From Actinoplanes cyaneus (GTDB lineage Bacteria; Actinomycetota; Actinomycetes; Mycobacteriales; Micromonosporaceae): a stretch of DNA of 64,000 bases. The DNA is taken from contig NZ_BOMH01000025.1 in NCBI RefSeq assembly GCF_016862095.1, forward strand, positions 62,001 to 126,000, in the 5' to 3' direction. Positions 15,218-24,260 of the stretch are shown piece by piece (position 1 is the first letter of the stretch; each line of letters opens with the position of its first letter). The notes under the pieces are model-generated. The model was not told the origin of the DNA. It did not search any database and saw nothing but the letters and a program-made list of their open reading frames with translations. A program made the translations under genes and the position numbers.

Positions 15218-17286
15218 CGGGTCGCCGCCTTGATGTTGAAGTTGTCGCGGAACAGGTTGTCCGGGTCGTAGCGGTGCTTGAGCTCGCGCAGCCGGGCCAG
15301 GGTTCGCGGCGGGAACGCGTCCTCGACCCGCTCCGGGCTCAGATCGGTCTCGAAGCTCAGGTAGAGCCCGTCGAAATGCGCGGTCAGCGGCGCCCACGCG
15401 GCGTCCACCCGCTGCTTCGAGGAGCCCATCACGATGACCGAGAAGTTCGCCGAGCGGTGGGCGTAAGCGGTCTGCTCGGCCGGCACGTCGGCGACCGCGC
15501 CGCCGACCGTGCGGATCTGGAACCAGTGGACCGCGCCGCTCGCCAGCAGTTCCACGGCGGCCCGCGCGAACTCGGGCGTGAGGTGCTCGATCAGCCCGGA
15601 GCGGGACACCGGTTCGCCGGCCCCCTGGTGGTAACCGCCCTCGGCGGCGTTCGAGATCACCCCGGTGTACGGCGTGAGCACCACGTTCTGCTGGTAGAGC
15701 GGCGCGATCGCGGCGATCGGCTGCAACTGCTCGATGATCGTTTCCGGGTCGTCGTTGTCGACCACCGCCATGAGCTGGGCGAACACGGGCTGCCCGGGCC
15801 GCGGCGGACCCATGATCAGCTGGCCGCTGACGTCGCGGGGCGCCTCCTCGATGGCGCGGCCCCACTTGACGAGCAGGTCGGCGGGGTCGTCGGCGGCCAC
15901 GACGAGCTGGGCGAAGCCGACGTCGCCCACGTCGTACGCCTCGAACTCGAACGACGTCACGACACCGAAGTTGGCGCCGGCGCCGCGGACCGCCCAGAAC
16001 AGGTCGGCGTTCTCGCTGTCGGAGGCCCGCACGACGCTGCCGTCGGCGAGCACCATCTCGACGGCGACGAGGTGATCGATGGTGAGGCCGTGTTTGCGGG
16101 CCAGCCAGCCGACGCCGCCCGCGGTGGCGAGCCCGCCGACGCCGACGCCGCCGTAGTCACCGGAACTCAGCGCCCAGCCGTACGGGTGGATGGCCTGGGC
16201 GACGTCCGTCCAGCGCGCGCCGGGACCGACTCTGATCAGCCGCCGTGACTCGTCGAGCACCTCGATCGTGGTCATCGCGGCGAGACTGACCACGATGCCG
16301 CCGTCGTTCGTGGACCGCCCGCTGACTCCGTGCCCGGCGCTGCGCAGACCGAACGGCAGGTCCGGGTGCCGGCGCACGAAGGCCAGCGCGTCGACGACCT
16401 CGCTGGTGGTGCGCGGTCGCAGGACCAGACCGGGTGCGCCGCCGCGCATGTAGGTCGAGCGGACCCGTGCGTAGTCCAGGTCACCGGGCTCGACCGCGGT
16501 GCTCGCCAGCCCGGCCGGCACGCCGTCGTAGTCGATGCCGGGGCGGCGCTTCGCCCGTACCGAGGAAGGTCTGAAGATGATCGGCCCGGTGGCGTCCCGC
16601 AGGGTCTCCCACGCGGACAGGCCGGGCAGCTCGGCGGCGCGCACCAGGAACGTGTCCGCGCCGAGAGCGGTCAGCTCGGCCGGGCTCAGGCCCGGGCCGA
16701 CGATCAGCACCCGGCGGATCTCCTCGGGGTCCCGGCCCGCTTCGGTCGCCGCCGCTTCGAGCTGCTTGTACGCCGTGGCCAGCTCGTCCGCGGTGATCCG
16801 CTCGAGATCGGCGACCCAGGCGTCCGCGAGCCGCCCGGCCAGGCGCACCGACTGCTGGTCATTTCCGGTCAGCCAGATCGGGATGCGGTGAGCCGGCAAC
16901 GGGCCGCGCTGCGCCTTGGGGACGCGATGGTGCTCACCGAGGAACCGCAGCGGCCCGGTCTCGCCGGCGTCGAGCACCCCGCGCACGATGCCGGTCACCT
17001 CGTCGAGGTGCGCCCCGGTCAGCGCCAGTTCGAGCCGCCCGCCGGAGAGCAGGTCGAGGCTGGCGGCGGCCCGGCCCAGCACCGCCGGCTCGCCGCGCGC
17101 GACGTCGAGCCCGGTGGCGACCAGGCCGACCTTCTCGGTCTGACCGGCGATCCAGGTCAGGAGCGTCCAGTCGTCGCCGTCATCCGGCGCGTGCGGAACC
17201 GCGACCAGGTCGTAGCCCAGCTCCTCGGCCCGGCGGGCCTGCGCCACCGAGGTGACCAGCGCGCCGAACCGTACGGGGTGTGTCAT
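15214..17286 (-). CDS. Fusion of an LLM flavin oxidoreductase with a BBE-type FAD-linked oxidase
   Basis: A 690-residue two-domain protein. Residues 1-about 245 are an LLM oxidoreductase (GALVTSVAQARRAEELGYDLVAVPH, SLDLLSGGRLELALTGAH, IWLTGNDQQSVRLAGRLADAW). Residues about 250-690 are an FAD-binding PCMH/berberine-bridge oxidase (LVLRPRTTSEVV, FGLRSAGHGVSGRS, GVGVGGLATAGGVGWLARKHGLTID, RGAGANFGVVTSFEF, YDPDNLFRDNFNI). The frame is continuous with no internal stop. It is coupled to a second LLM gene. The two may catalyse successive oxidations of one substrate (inference). The start ATG 17286 has GGAGGG 7 nt upstream. Confidence 0.88.
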   Translation of the reverse strand: MTHPVRFGALVTSVAQARRAEELGYDLVAVPHAPDDGDDWTLLTWIAGQTEKVGLVATGLDVARGEPAVLGRAAASLDLLSGGRLELALTGAHLDEVTGIVRGVLDAGETGPLRFLGEHHRVPKAQRGPLPAHRIPIWLTGNDQQSVRLAGRLADAWVADLERITADELATAYKQLEAAATEAGRDPEEIRRVLIVGPGLSPAELTALGADTFLVRAAELPGLSAWETLRDATGPIIFRPSSVRAKRRPGIDYDGVPAGLASTAVEPGDLDYARVRSTYMRGGAPGLVLRPRTTSEVVDALAFVRRHPDLPFGLRSAGHGVSGRSTNDGGIVVSLAAMTTIEVLDESRRLIRVGPGARWTDVAQAIHPYGWALSSGDYGGVGVGGLATAGGVGWLARKHGLTIDHLVAVEMVLADGSVVRASDSENADLFWAVRGAGANFGVVTSFEFEAYDVGDVGFAQLVVAADDPADLLVKWGRAIEEAPRDVSGQLIMGPPRPGQPVFAQLMAVVDNDDPETIIEQLQPIAAIAPLYQQNVVLTPYTGVISNAAEGGYHQGAGEPVSRSGLIEHLTPEFARAAVELLASGAVHWFQIRTVGGAVADVPAEQTAYAHRSANFSVIVMGSSKQRVDAAWAPLTAHFDGLYLSFETDLSPERVEDAFPPRTLARLRELKHRYDPDNLFRDNFNIKAATR

Positions 17287-17301
17287 CGCGGTCCCTCCAC
17301 A

Positions 17302-17317
17302 GATTGATACGTCAATC
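17302..17317. promoter_or_regulatory. Inverted repeat in the promoter of the LLM/FAD-oxidase operon
   Basis: GATTGA-TACG-TCAATC is a perfect 6-bp inverted repeat with a 4-bp centre. It lies 16 bp upstream of the operon start, just downstream of GATACT on the minus strand, which may be the -10. A MarR- or TetR-type operator overlapping the transcription start is the simplest reading. No regulator gene is adjacent. Confidence 0.5.
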
Positions 17318-17342
17318 AGTATCGCACCGGAAGAGACCCTGC

Positions 17343-18143
17343 CTAACCGCGCGGGGCCACCAGCAGCGGCTGCGCGACCCGGCCCAGCAGTCCCCGATCG
17401 TCACTGAGCGTGCCGTGCGCGATCCCGACCCCGTCCGGCCCGATCGTGGTCGCGGCGTCGAAGAACATCCACGGCGACTCCGGCACGCGCTGCACGGTCA
17501 CGGTGAGTGTCGGCGGGATGAACAGCCATTCGGTGAGCGGCATCTCACCGGACAACCCGTTGCAGGAGTCCGCGACGACCAGCATCCGCTGCAGCGCCCC
17601 GGCCTCCTCACCGTCGACGAGCGGGATCCGCACCCGCGTCCACACCTTCGCCGGGCCGGTCCGGTTGAAGCCGCTCTCGACGAACCGCCACTCGATCGCC
17701 TCGCCGTACCCCCACTCGGCGCCGACGCCCTCGAAGTAGACCTCCGGCCGCGGCTCAGGCCCGGGCAGCGGCGGCGGCAGCGCGGCAGGCGTCGCCACCT
17801 GGGCGGTCGCGCCCGGCTGCCGCCGGATCCGCCAGCCGGACGCCCGGACGGCGAGCTTGCCGTTCGCCCACAGCTCGGCCTCGACCAGCTCGACCCGTTT
17901 GCCGGGCCGCACCACCCGCGCCTGCGTCCGGACCCGCCCCTGCGGGATCCCGCCGAGGAAGTCCACGCTGATCCGGGCGATCGGCAGGCCGTCGTCCGGG
18001 TCGCAGCGCTCGATCGCCCGGGCCAGCAGCGCGGCGGGCGGGCCGCCGTGCTGCAGGCTGAAGTCCCACGGGCTGGCCGTGGCCGGGGTGGACTCGTACT
18101 CGTCGTCGCCCACCGGCAGGTAGAACGCCTCGTGATCGGACAC
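17343..18143 (-). CDS. Thioesterase family protein (double hot-dog)
   Basis: A 266-residue protein. It shows the pattern of the acyl-CoA thioesterase-like family with two hot-dog halves: WDFSLQHGGPPAALLARAIERC in the first, then VVADSCNGLSG, LTVTVQRVPES and IGIAHGTLSDDRG-like ending (GVGIAHGTLSDDRG) in the second. It is likely a hydrolase of acyl-CoA. It lies upstream of and co-directional with the LLM operon but outside the inverted repeat, so it is probably a separate unit. Confidence 0.8.
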   Translation of the reverse strand: MSDHEAFYLPVGDDEYESTPATASPWDFSLQHGGPPAALLARAIERCDPDDGLPIARISVDFLGGIPQGRVRTQARVVRPGKRVELVEAELWANGKLAVRASGWRIRRQPGATAQVATPAALPPPLPGPEPRPEVYFEGVGAEWGYGEAIEWRFVESGFNRTGPAKVWTRVRIPLVDGEEAGALQRMLVVADSCNGLSGEMPLTEWLFIPPTLTVTVQRVPESPWMFFDAATTIGPDGVGIAHGTLSDDRGLLGRVAQPLLVAPRG

Positions 18144-18235
18144 GGAACTCCTCGGTCTCGGCGCTGACCCTCGACTCTAGGCGGCGTTCATCGGCGCGTC
18201 GCCCGATGGTCGATGTCTGCCGATAGCTTTCGCCC

Positions 18236-19630
18236 ATGCGAATCGGTCGAATGCTGACGGTTGCCGTCATAGCCGCAGGTTGTGCTCTGGTCGCGAATGG
18301 TCCGGCCACCGCCCACCCGGCGGGCACGATCCAGGTCAGAAACCACAAGCCGGACGTACGGGTCCCGTTCGTCAGCCGGCACGCCGGCGAGGCCGTCCTC
18401 GATCTGCGGGCCGCCGCCCCCGGCACGGACTGGGCCACCCGCGGCGCGGAGTCGGCCGTCGTGTCGATCTTCGTCGACGGGAGGTACGCCGCGGACCTGG
18501 TCGTCTCCGGCGCCCAGCCACTGGCCCGGCAGCTTGCGCTCGGGCGGGTTGCGGCCGGCGTACACACGCTGAAGTTGCACTTTGCCGCCGACCGGTCGCC
18601 GGTCGACAGGGCGAGCGTCCGCATCGACCGGCTCCGGGTCACCACCTACGACAAGCGTGACCCGGAGTACCAGGTCCTGCGCTTCGCGCCGATCATGTAC
18701 GGCCGCAACGTGCCCGAGCTCGGCAGCCGATTCCAGAGCGCGACGACGGACGTGCCGCTCCTCGCGTGGCACGAGGTCACGCCGGCGGCGACGCCCGGGC
18801 ACACCGTCCTGACGTACTCGCTGATCTGGAGCAACGAGGACGGCGGCACCAACACGCCGGCGCTGATGGCCCGCTGGGGACGGACGACCGACATCGAGTG
18901 GACGTACGCCGTCGAGCTCGACGAGCACGGCGAGCGCGTCCCGGGCAGTGACACCTACCAGGCCGCGAACCACCAGACGCTGCACTACACGGGCGCCTAC
19001 GAGGGCGACCACCCGCGGCTGGAGACGTGCACGTCGAACAACAACATGTGCGACGTCGTCGACGACCCGATGCGGTTCTTCCTCTCCACGCTGCCGACGC
19101 TCCCGGCCGGGCAGCCGCGCGAGCACCTGATGGACACCAACCCGTGGACCTATCGGATCATGGCCGAGGAGATGACCCGCGAGGGCAAGATCGAGATTCC
19201 TTCGCCGTACGCCGTGAGCACGCCCGAGGTCAGCGACCAGCGCAACTACCTCTACGCGGCGGTCAGCAAGACCACCCAGGGCGTGAACTCGGGCAGCTCG
19301 TGGGTGGGGGTGGCCCTCGGCGTGAAGCTGACCAGCGGGGACACCGTCCACCTGTCCCACCACGTGGACCCGGCCTGGTCGATCCAGCGTGACGTGCCGG
19401 CCGCCACGACGGTCGAGCTGCCGGCCGGCACGACCCTCGACGACATCGCCGCGGTGAGCGTCCACCGCATCGTCGTGGGCACCGACACCGCCGCCCCGGT
19501 GCAGGTCACGGCGTTGTCCCGGGGCTTCCTCCTGAGCGAGTCGTACCTGCCGGGCTCGTCCTTCCTGAACTGGACCGGCAACGTCACCCTCACCCCGGAA
19601 TCCCCGTCCGCGGTCGTCTGGACCCGCTGA
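18236..19630 (+). CDS. Secreted protein of unknown function
   Basis: A 464-residue exported protein. Residues 1-27 are a Sec signal peptide (MRIGR, hydrophobic core, ATAHP cleavage region). The mature part begins with a beta-rich module (about 28-140), followed by a larger domain with RFAPIMYGR, LLAWHEV, TYSLIWSNEDGG and a Cys pair (CTSNNNMC). No catalytic motif is recognised. It may bind polysaccharide or lipid. The ATG is 6 nt after TAGCTT (18224-18229), suggesting a leaderless mRNA. The 285 bp after it (19631-19915) hold nothing I can support. Confidence 0.6.
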   Translation: MRIGRMLTVAVIAAGCALVANGPATAHPAGTIQVRNHKPDVRVPFVSRHAGEAVLDLRAAAPGTDWATRGAESAVVSIFVDGRYAADLVVSGAQPLARQLALGRVAAGVHTLKLHFAADRSPVDRASVRIDRLRVTTYDKRDPEYQVLRFAPIMYGRNVPELGSRFQSATTDVPLLAWHEVTPAATPGHTVLTYSLIWSNEDGGTNTPALMARWGRTTDIEWTYAVELDEHGERVPGSDTYQAANHQTLHYTGAYEGDHPRLETCTSNNNMCDVVDDPMRFFLSTLPTLPAGQPREHLMDTNPWTYRIMAEEMTREGKIEIPSPYAVSTPEVSDQRNYLYAAVSKTTQGVNSGSSWVGVALGVKLTSGDTVHLSHHVDPAWSIQRDVPAATTVELPAGTTLDDIAAVSVHRIVVGTDTAAPVQVTALSRGFLLSESYLPGSSFLNWTGNVTLTPESPSAVVWTR

Positions 19631-19915
19631 CCCCGCACGCCGCCCGGCCGGCGCCCACAGTCGTCACCCGCACCGGTAGACGACCATGAGCACCAGCCGG
19701 GCCGGCCGGTGCCGGCGGTCAGCCGGCGGCTCGGGTGGCTCCGCCGAGGGCTCCCGACGAGCCGTTTACGCACGCACGGCCGACCCGCCCGTCGTCGCGG
19801 GCCCCGCCTCGTGACGCGGCGCGCCGGTCGGGGTGGCGGACTCTGCGGTCGACGGCGGACCCGGCAGCGCGGGTGCCGCGAGACCCGCGACGCGCCGCTC
19901 CTGTCCGACGAGAGG

Positions 19916-20755
19916 TCAATCGATCGGCAGTGGCCAGCCGTCCAGCACGTGACCGGGATGTTCGCGCAGGAACCGCCGCCGGACCTCGACATATCGCGTC
20001 GGGGTGAGCCCGGTGAAGGCCCGGAACTCGTGGCCGAAGTGGGCCTGGTCGAAGTACCCGGCGCCGCCGGCGACGCCGGCCCAGTCGATCGGTCCGGCGG
20101 GGTCGATCGCGAGCACGGTGGCGGCGAAGCGGTAGCTGCGGGCCAACTGCTTCGGCGTGACGCCGATGAGCTCCTTGAACCGCCGTGCCAGGTGAGTGCT
20201 GCTGACACCGGCCGCCACCCTCAGGTCGCCGATCGCCACCGCCCCGCCGGTCGCCGCGATGACGCTGCTCGCCTGGCGGACCAGGCCCAGGCCGGCGGTC
20301 TCGCCCAGCCGCCGCATCAGCTCCTCCTCGAGCAGCGTCAGCATCTCGTGCGGCTCGTCCGCCGTGGCCAGCCGGTCCCGCAGCCGGGCGACGGCCGGCC
20401 GGCCCCACACCTGCTCCATCGTCACCGGCCGGTCGCACAGCTCGGCCGCGGGCATCGGCAGGAACGGCGCCGCGCCCCACGGCTTGAAGTGCACGCCGAC
20501 GGACCGGGTCCGGGGTGGGTAACCGAACTCGTACGCGCGGGCGGGCGTGGTGACCATGCAGCCGTCGGCGTACTCGGCCGTCTCGATGCCGTCGCCGGCG
20601 CGGATGCGCAACGGTGCCCCGAGGTTGACGATGAGGAACGCCGCCGGACTTGCCGGGAGCGCCAGCCGGGCGTACGGCGGCGTGCCCTCCAGGTAGTAGA
20701 GGTCGTCGATCAGCCCGTCCAGCGGCGGTCGCGGCACTCTGGACACGTACTGCAT
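19916..20755 (-). CDS. AraC-family transcriptional regulator
   Basis: A 279-residue protein. The N-terminal sensor half (about 1-150) resembles the DUF6597/cupin-like domain of actinobacterial AraC proteins (GLIDDLYYLEG, VGVHFKPWGAAPFL). The C-terminal double HTH (about 170-265) shows SSTHLARRFKELIGVTPKQLARSYRF and GYFDQAHFGHEFRAFTGLTPTRY, the canonical AraC signature. No target is obvious. It is co-directional with the CGNR-type gene but separated by 75 bp. Confidence 0.9.
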   Translation of the reverse strand: MQYVSRVPRPPLDGLIDDLYYLEGTPPYARLALPASPAAFLIVNLGAPLRIRAGDGIETAEYADGCMVTTPARAYEFGYPPRTRSVGVHFKPWGAAPFLPMPAAELCDRPVTMEQVWGRPAVARLRDRLATADEPHEMLTLLEEELMRRLGETAGLGLVRQASSVIAATGGAVAIGDLRVAAGVSSTHLARRFKELIGVTPKQLARSYRFAATVLAIDPAGPIDWAGVAGGAGYFDQAHFGHEFRAFTGLTPTRYVEVRRRFLREHPGHVLDGWPLPID

Positions 20756-20830
20756 TCCCCCAGCATCGCCGACGCCACTCGGGCATCGCGTGCCGGGTGG
20801 ACAAAGGCTGAGGCCCCGGCCCTGCTCGCC

Positions 20831-21382
20831 CTACGCCGTACGGCTGCGGTAGGCGCGCATCTTCGCGCGGCTGCCGCAGATCGACATCGTGCACCAACGG
20901 CTGCGCCCGGCGGGACTGCGGTCGTAATACACCCACTGGCACGGATCCGACTCGCACGCCTTGAGCCGCTGCCAGGTCCCGGCGCGGACGGCGTCGGCCA
21001 CTGCCGCGGCGAGCGTGGCGACGATCAGCGGCACGCCGGTCAGGCCGGGGGCGGGGACCACTGACGCGTCACCGGACGCGGTGATGGCCAGGACCAGCGG
21101 GCCGCGCGCCAGCAAGTCGCCGAGGGGCGCGGGCACGGCGACACCGACGTGTGCCCGGCACGCCGCGCGCAGCGCCTCCCGCACGTCACGGCACACTGCG
21201 ACCTCCTCCTCCGAGAGGTCCGCCGGCTCATGCGCTCCCTCGACGTGAGCCCGCCAGAAATCCCGGAACTCGCCGGGATCGCGCAGGACATCGGTGCCGC
21301 CCTCCAGGTCAGCCGTATTGACGAAGTCCTGGACCAGGGCAAGGGAACCGGGTGCGGCGGGTCGGTTCCCGGGTTGCTCCAT
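20831..21382 (-). CDS. CGNR zinc-finger regulator (ABATE domain)
   Basis: A 183-residue protein. The N-terminal ABATE domain (LALVQDFVNTADL, about 12-130) precedes a C-terminal zinc finger: CESDPCQWVYYDRSPAGRSRWC then CGSRAKMRAYR. The usual CGNR tetrapeptide is CGSR here. It is divergent from an MFS exporter 60 bp away, with a perfect palindrome between them, so it most likely controls that exporter and itself. Confidence 0.88.
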   Translation of the reverse strand: MEQPGNRPAAPGSLALVQDFVNTADLEGGTDVLRDPGEFRDFWRAHVEGAHEPADLSEEEVAVCRDVREALRAACRAHVGVAVPAPLGDLLARGPLVLAITASGDASVVPAPGLTGVPLIVATLAAAVADAVRAGTWQRLKACESDPCQWVYYDRSPAGRSRWCTMSICGSRAKMRAYRSRTA

Positions 21383-21390
21383 GCGAACAC

Positions 21391-21451
21391 GTTACCTCTG
21401 TGCCAGCATCATCAGGTAACCGTTACCGAAGAAGGGGTTCTGATGGTAACC
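21391..21451. promoter_or_regulatory. Operator cluster between CGNR regulator and MFS exporter
   Basis: A perfect palindrome GGTAAC-C-GTTACC lies at 21415-21427. A further half-site GTTACC occurs at 21391-21396, and GGTAACC at 21445-21451 lies within the first codons of the exporter. The arrangement fits a regulator dimer blocking both divergent promoters. The CGNR protein is the natural candidate. Confidence 0.65.
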
Positions 21452-22744
21452 AAGCCTGGCCTGCTCAAGCGCGATCGTGACTTCCGCTGGTTCTGGGGTG
21501 GCCACACCGTCTCCGTCTTCGGCACCCAGATCACGGCGGTCGCGCTGCCGCTCGTCGCCGTGCTGACCCTGCACTCCGGCGCGGGCGCGGTGGCGGCCAT
21601 CTCGACCGCCTCGTTCCTGCCCAATCTGATCTTCCCGCTGCTGGCCGGCCACTGGCTCGAGCACCGGCGGCGACGCCGCGTCATGATCTGGTCGGACATC
21701 CTGCGTGGCGTCGCGCTGGCGGTCGTTCCGGTGGCCCACTTCGCGGGCCTGCTGTCCGTGCCGCTGCTGGCAGCGGTCGCCTTCGCGGTGGGCGCGCTCA
21801 GCGTCGTGTTCGACACCGGCAGCTTCGCGTACGTGCCGAACATGGTCGAGGAGGTCGACCTGCCCGCCGCCAACCGCGCCGTGCAGGGCTCACGCACCGC
21901 CTCGGAGATCGCCGGTCCCGGCTTCGCCGGACTGCTGGTCAACCTGCTCGGCCCGCCGATGGCGCTGCTGGCCGACTCGATCAGTTACCTGATGAGCGCG
22001 CTCGGCGTGGCGGCGGCCAGGCGGCCCGAGCCGGCCCCACCGGAGCCCGGGGACAGCACCCACTTCTGGGACGGTCTGCGTCCGATCGTGACCAACCCGT
22101 TCCTGCGTGCGCTGACCGTGCACGCCGCCGGTTACAACCTGGCCTGGCAGATCCTCAGCATCAACCTGATCGTCTATCTGATCAGCGAGCGTGGCCTCGG
22201 CGCCGGCCTGTACGGTCTGGCGCTGAGCGCGAGCGGGGTCGGCGCTTTCGCCGGGACCATGCTGGCCTCCCGCCTCGCCGACCGGATCGGCTACGGCCGG
22301 GCGTTCGCCACCGCGCTGGCCTTCTCGACCGGGGTGCCCCTGTTCATCGCGGTGCTGCCCGGGCGTGGGGTGGCCCTGGCCGCGGCACTGGCGGCCTGTC
22401 AGATCGCGGCCGGCTTCGGCCTCGGCACAGCGAACGTGCTCTCGCTGACGCTCCGCCAGATCGTCGCGCCGAAGAACGCGCTGACCCGGACCGGTGCCGG
22501 CTATCGCCTGCTCATCTACGGCGTCATCCCGCTCGGCAGCGTGCTCGGCGGTGCCGTCGGCGGTGCGCTGGGCAGCCGGGCCGCGGTGGCGCTCGGCGCG
22601 GCCGGCATGGCGCTGTCGACGATCCCGATGATGGCCCGCCGCATCCGCGGCCTGGCGTCGCCCGAGGACGCCCGCGACGTCGAGCAGCCGGCTCCCGCGC
22701 CCGACCCGGCCGGCCACGGGCGGCCCCACAGCGACGTCTCGTGA
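21443..22744 (+). CDS. MFS exporter (EntS-like)
   Basis: A 433-residue membrane protein; ATG 21443 was chosen over longer upstream frames because it directly precedes LLKRDRDFRWFWGGHTVSVFG, the usual N-terminus. About 12 TM helices are predicted by eye; LEHRRRRRVMIWSD marks the loop 2-3 motif. It belongs to the MFS_3/EntS-type group exporting siderophores or drugs. It is divergent from the CGNR regulator and ends at a hairpin shared with the convergent PPOX gene. Confidence 0.88.
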   Translation: MVTKPGLLKRDRDFRWFWGGHTVSVFGTQITAVALPLVAVLTLHSGAGAVAAISTASFLPNLIFPLLAGHWLEHRRRRRVMIWSDILRGVALAVVPVAHFAGLLSVPLLAAVAFAVGALSVVFDTGSFAYVPNMVEEVDLPAANRAVQGSRTASEIAGPGFAGLLVNLLGPPMALLADSISYLMSALGVAAARRPEPAPPEPGDSTHFWDGLRPIVTNPFLRALTVHAAGYNLAWQILSINLIVYLISERGLGAGLYGLALSASGVGAFAGTMLASRLADRIGYGRAFATALAFSTGVPLFIAVLPGRGVALAAALAACQIAAGFGLGTANVLSLTLRQIVAPKNALTRTGAGYRLLIYGVIPLGSVLGGAVGGALGSRAAVALGAAGMALSTIPMMARRIRGLASPEDARDVEQPAPAPDPAGHGRPHSDVS

Positions 22745-22780
22745 CCACCGAGAATCTCAGCCGCCTGCCGTACGACGACG

Positions 22781-22819
22781 CCGGCTCGGAGAGGCACGCG
22801 CCGCGCTCCTCCGAGCCGG
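22781..22819. terminator. Bidirectional hairpin between convergent genes
   Basis: CCGGCTCGGAG (22781-22791) and CTCCGAGCCGG (22809-22819) form an 11-bp perfect stem with a 17-nt loop. It sits in the 85-bp gap between the MFS exporter (+) and the F420-type oxidoreductase (-), as expected for a shared terminator. No T-run is present. Confidence 0.6.
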
Positions 22820-22829
22820 TCGGAGCCGG

Positions 22830-23237
22830 TCAGGAGAGCAGCTTGCCCCAGACGTGCCAGCGCTCGATCTCCAGGTGCGCGGCGACCCGGGGACTCTCCC
22901 GGTTCGGGTAGTCGTTACCGGTGTAGTGACGGGACAGCCGGTCGATCTGGGCCAGGCCGGTGTCCTCGGTGATCGGGCCGACCCGTCCCTGCAGGCTCAC
23001 GTGGGTGTACCAGTCGTCGGCCGCGAGCACGGTCAGCGAGACCCGCGGGTCGGCTCGCAGGTGCTTGATGCGGGCACGGGTGGCGTCCAGCCCGAGCAGC
23101 ACCCGGCCGTCGTCCTCGAGCAGGTACCACGTGGCCACGGTGACCGGACGGCCGTCGGCGGCGACGGTGGCCATCACGGCGGGATTGGGCTGCCGGAGCA
23201 GGGCGAGAACGTTCTCGGGCAGAGGCGTGGAAGACAT
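22830..23237 (-). CDS. PPOX-class F420-dependent oxidoreductase
   Basis: A 135-residue split-barrel flavin/deazaflavin protein. NVLALLRQPNPAVMATVAADGRPVTVATWYLLEDDGRVLLG and IKHLRADPRVSLTVL are typical of the F420-binding PPOX family. The ATG lies 7 nt after TAGTGT, so the mRNA may be leaderless. Substrate unknown. Confidence 0.9.
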   Translation of the reverse strand: MSSTPLPENVLALLRQPNPAVMATVAADGRPVTVATWYLLEDDGRVLLGLDATRARIKHLRADPRVSLTVLAADDWYTHVSLQGRVGPITEDTGLAQIDRLSRHYTGNDYPNRESPRVAAHLEIERWHVWGKLLS

Positions 23238-23268
23238 GCCCTCGACACTAGATCGTCCCGCCCCCGCG

Positions 23269-23982
23269 TCAGTGGCGTGGGCCGTGGATCTCCTGGTGCA
23301 ATCGCTCCATCCGCTCGTCGAGGCGGGCCGCGTCCTCGGCGGCCGCGGCCAGCTCGTCGCGCAGCGGGGCCGGCACGTCGGCGTCGTGCTTGTAGTAGAT
23401 CTTGTGTTCGAGGCTGGCCCAGAAGTCCATCGCGACGGTGCGCAGCTGGACCTCGACCGGCACGGCCACCACCTGGTCGGAGAGGAAGACCGGGATCTCG
23501 ACGATCAGGTGCAGGCTGCGGTATCCGTTCGGCTTCGGCTGGGCGATGTAGTCCTTGGTGGTGACCAGGTGGATGTCGGGCTGCTGGGTGAGCATCCGGG
23601 CGACCGTGTAGACGTCGGGCACGAAACCGCAGACGATCCGGATGCCGGCGATGTCACGGATCCGGGAGCGCAGGTCGTCCATGGTCATCGGGCAGCCGAT
23701 CCGCCGGGCCTTGGCGGTGATGCTGGCGAGGCTCTTGAGGCGGGGGCTGACGTGCTCGATCGGGTTGCCGCGCCCGCGGTGCGCGAGTTCCTCGGCCAGG
23801 ATGTTGATCTTCGTGCCGATCTCGGCGAGGCCGAACTTGTACACCATCAGGAACGTGTTGAGCTCGGATCGCACGTGGTGCGGCATCTCCGGCTCGGGCG
23901 TGGTGAAGATCAGCGGACGCAGCCGTGCGACCTGCCGGTCACCGATGCCGAGGAACTCCGGCTCGGGATGGTCGGTGGTCAC
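23269..23982 (-). CDS. Small alarmone synthetase ((p)ppGpp synthetase, RelA/SpoT domain)
   Basis: A 237-residue single-domain synthetase without the HD hydrolase or regulatory domains of Rel. It would transfer pyrophosphate from ATP to GDP or GTP. Motifs are DIAGIRIVCGFVPDVY, QPKPNGYRSLHLIVEIP (substrate Tyr) and VEVQLRTVAMDFWASLEHK. The GTG start has GAGGAG 8 nt upstream. The 278 bp between this start and the EamA gene stop hold no feature I can support. Confidence 0.88.
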   Translation of the reverse strand: MTTDHPEPEFLGIGDRQVARLRPLIFTTPEPEMPHHVRSELNTFLMVYKFGLAEIGTKINILAEELAHRGRGNPIEHVSPRLKSLASITAKARRIGCPMTMDDLRSRIRDIAGIRIVCGFVPDVYTVARMLTQQPDIHLVTTKDYIAQPKPNGYRSLHLIVEIPVFLSDQVVAVPVEVQLRTVAMDFWASLEHKIYYKHDADVPAPLRDELAAAAEDAARLDERMERLHQEIHGPRH

Positions 23983-24260
23983 GATCAGATCTCCTCGGTA
24001 CGTCCGGTGGCCCCTCCACCGTCCATCGGCAGTCCCCGCGCGCACAGTAGCGGACCGGCGCCCGCCCCGGGCGAAGAGCCACCGGAACGCACCGTGACAG
24101 CGACAGGCCCGCTGCGGACGCTCGGCGGCACGATCGCGGGACCGGTCGCGCGCTGTGGCCGTACGCCCAATTCTGCCGTTGATCTTCCGTCTTGTGCCGC
24201 GGCCCGGGACGTGACCGAGAAGAAAAGCCACGGTGGCCCCTGGGAAGGCCCGGGAGGAGC

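Noticed and set aside
19631-19915. GC-rich gap after the secreted protein gene
   Set aside because: Several short frames exist on both strands, but none has a ribosome site or recognisable sequence; left unannotated.
23983-24260. Gap between the alarmone synthetase and EamA genes
   Set aside because: No palindrome, hairpin or coding signal stood out; long frames across it are shadows.
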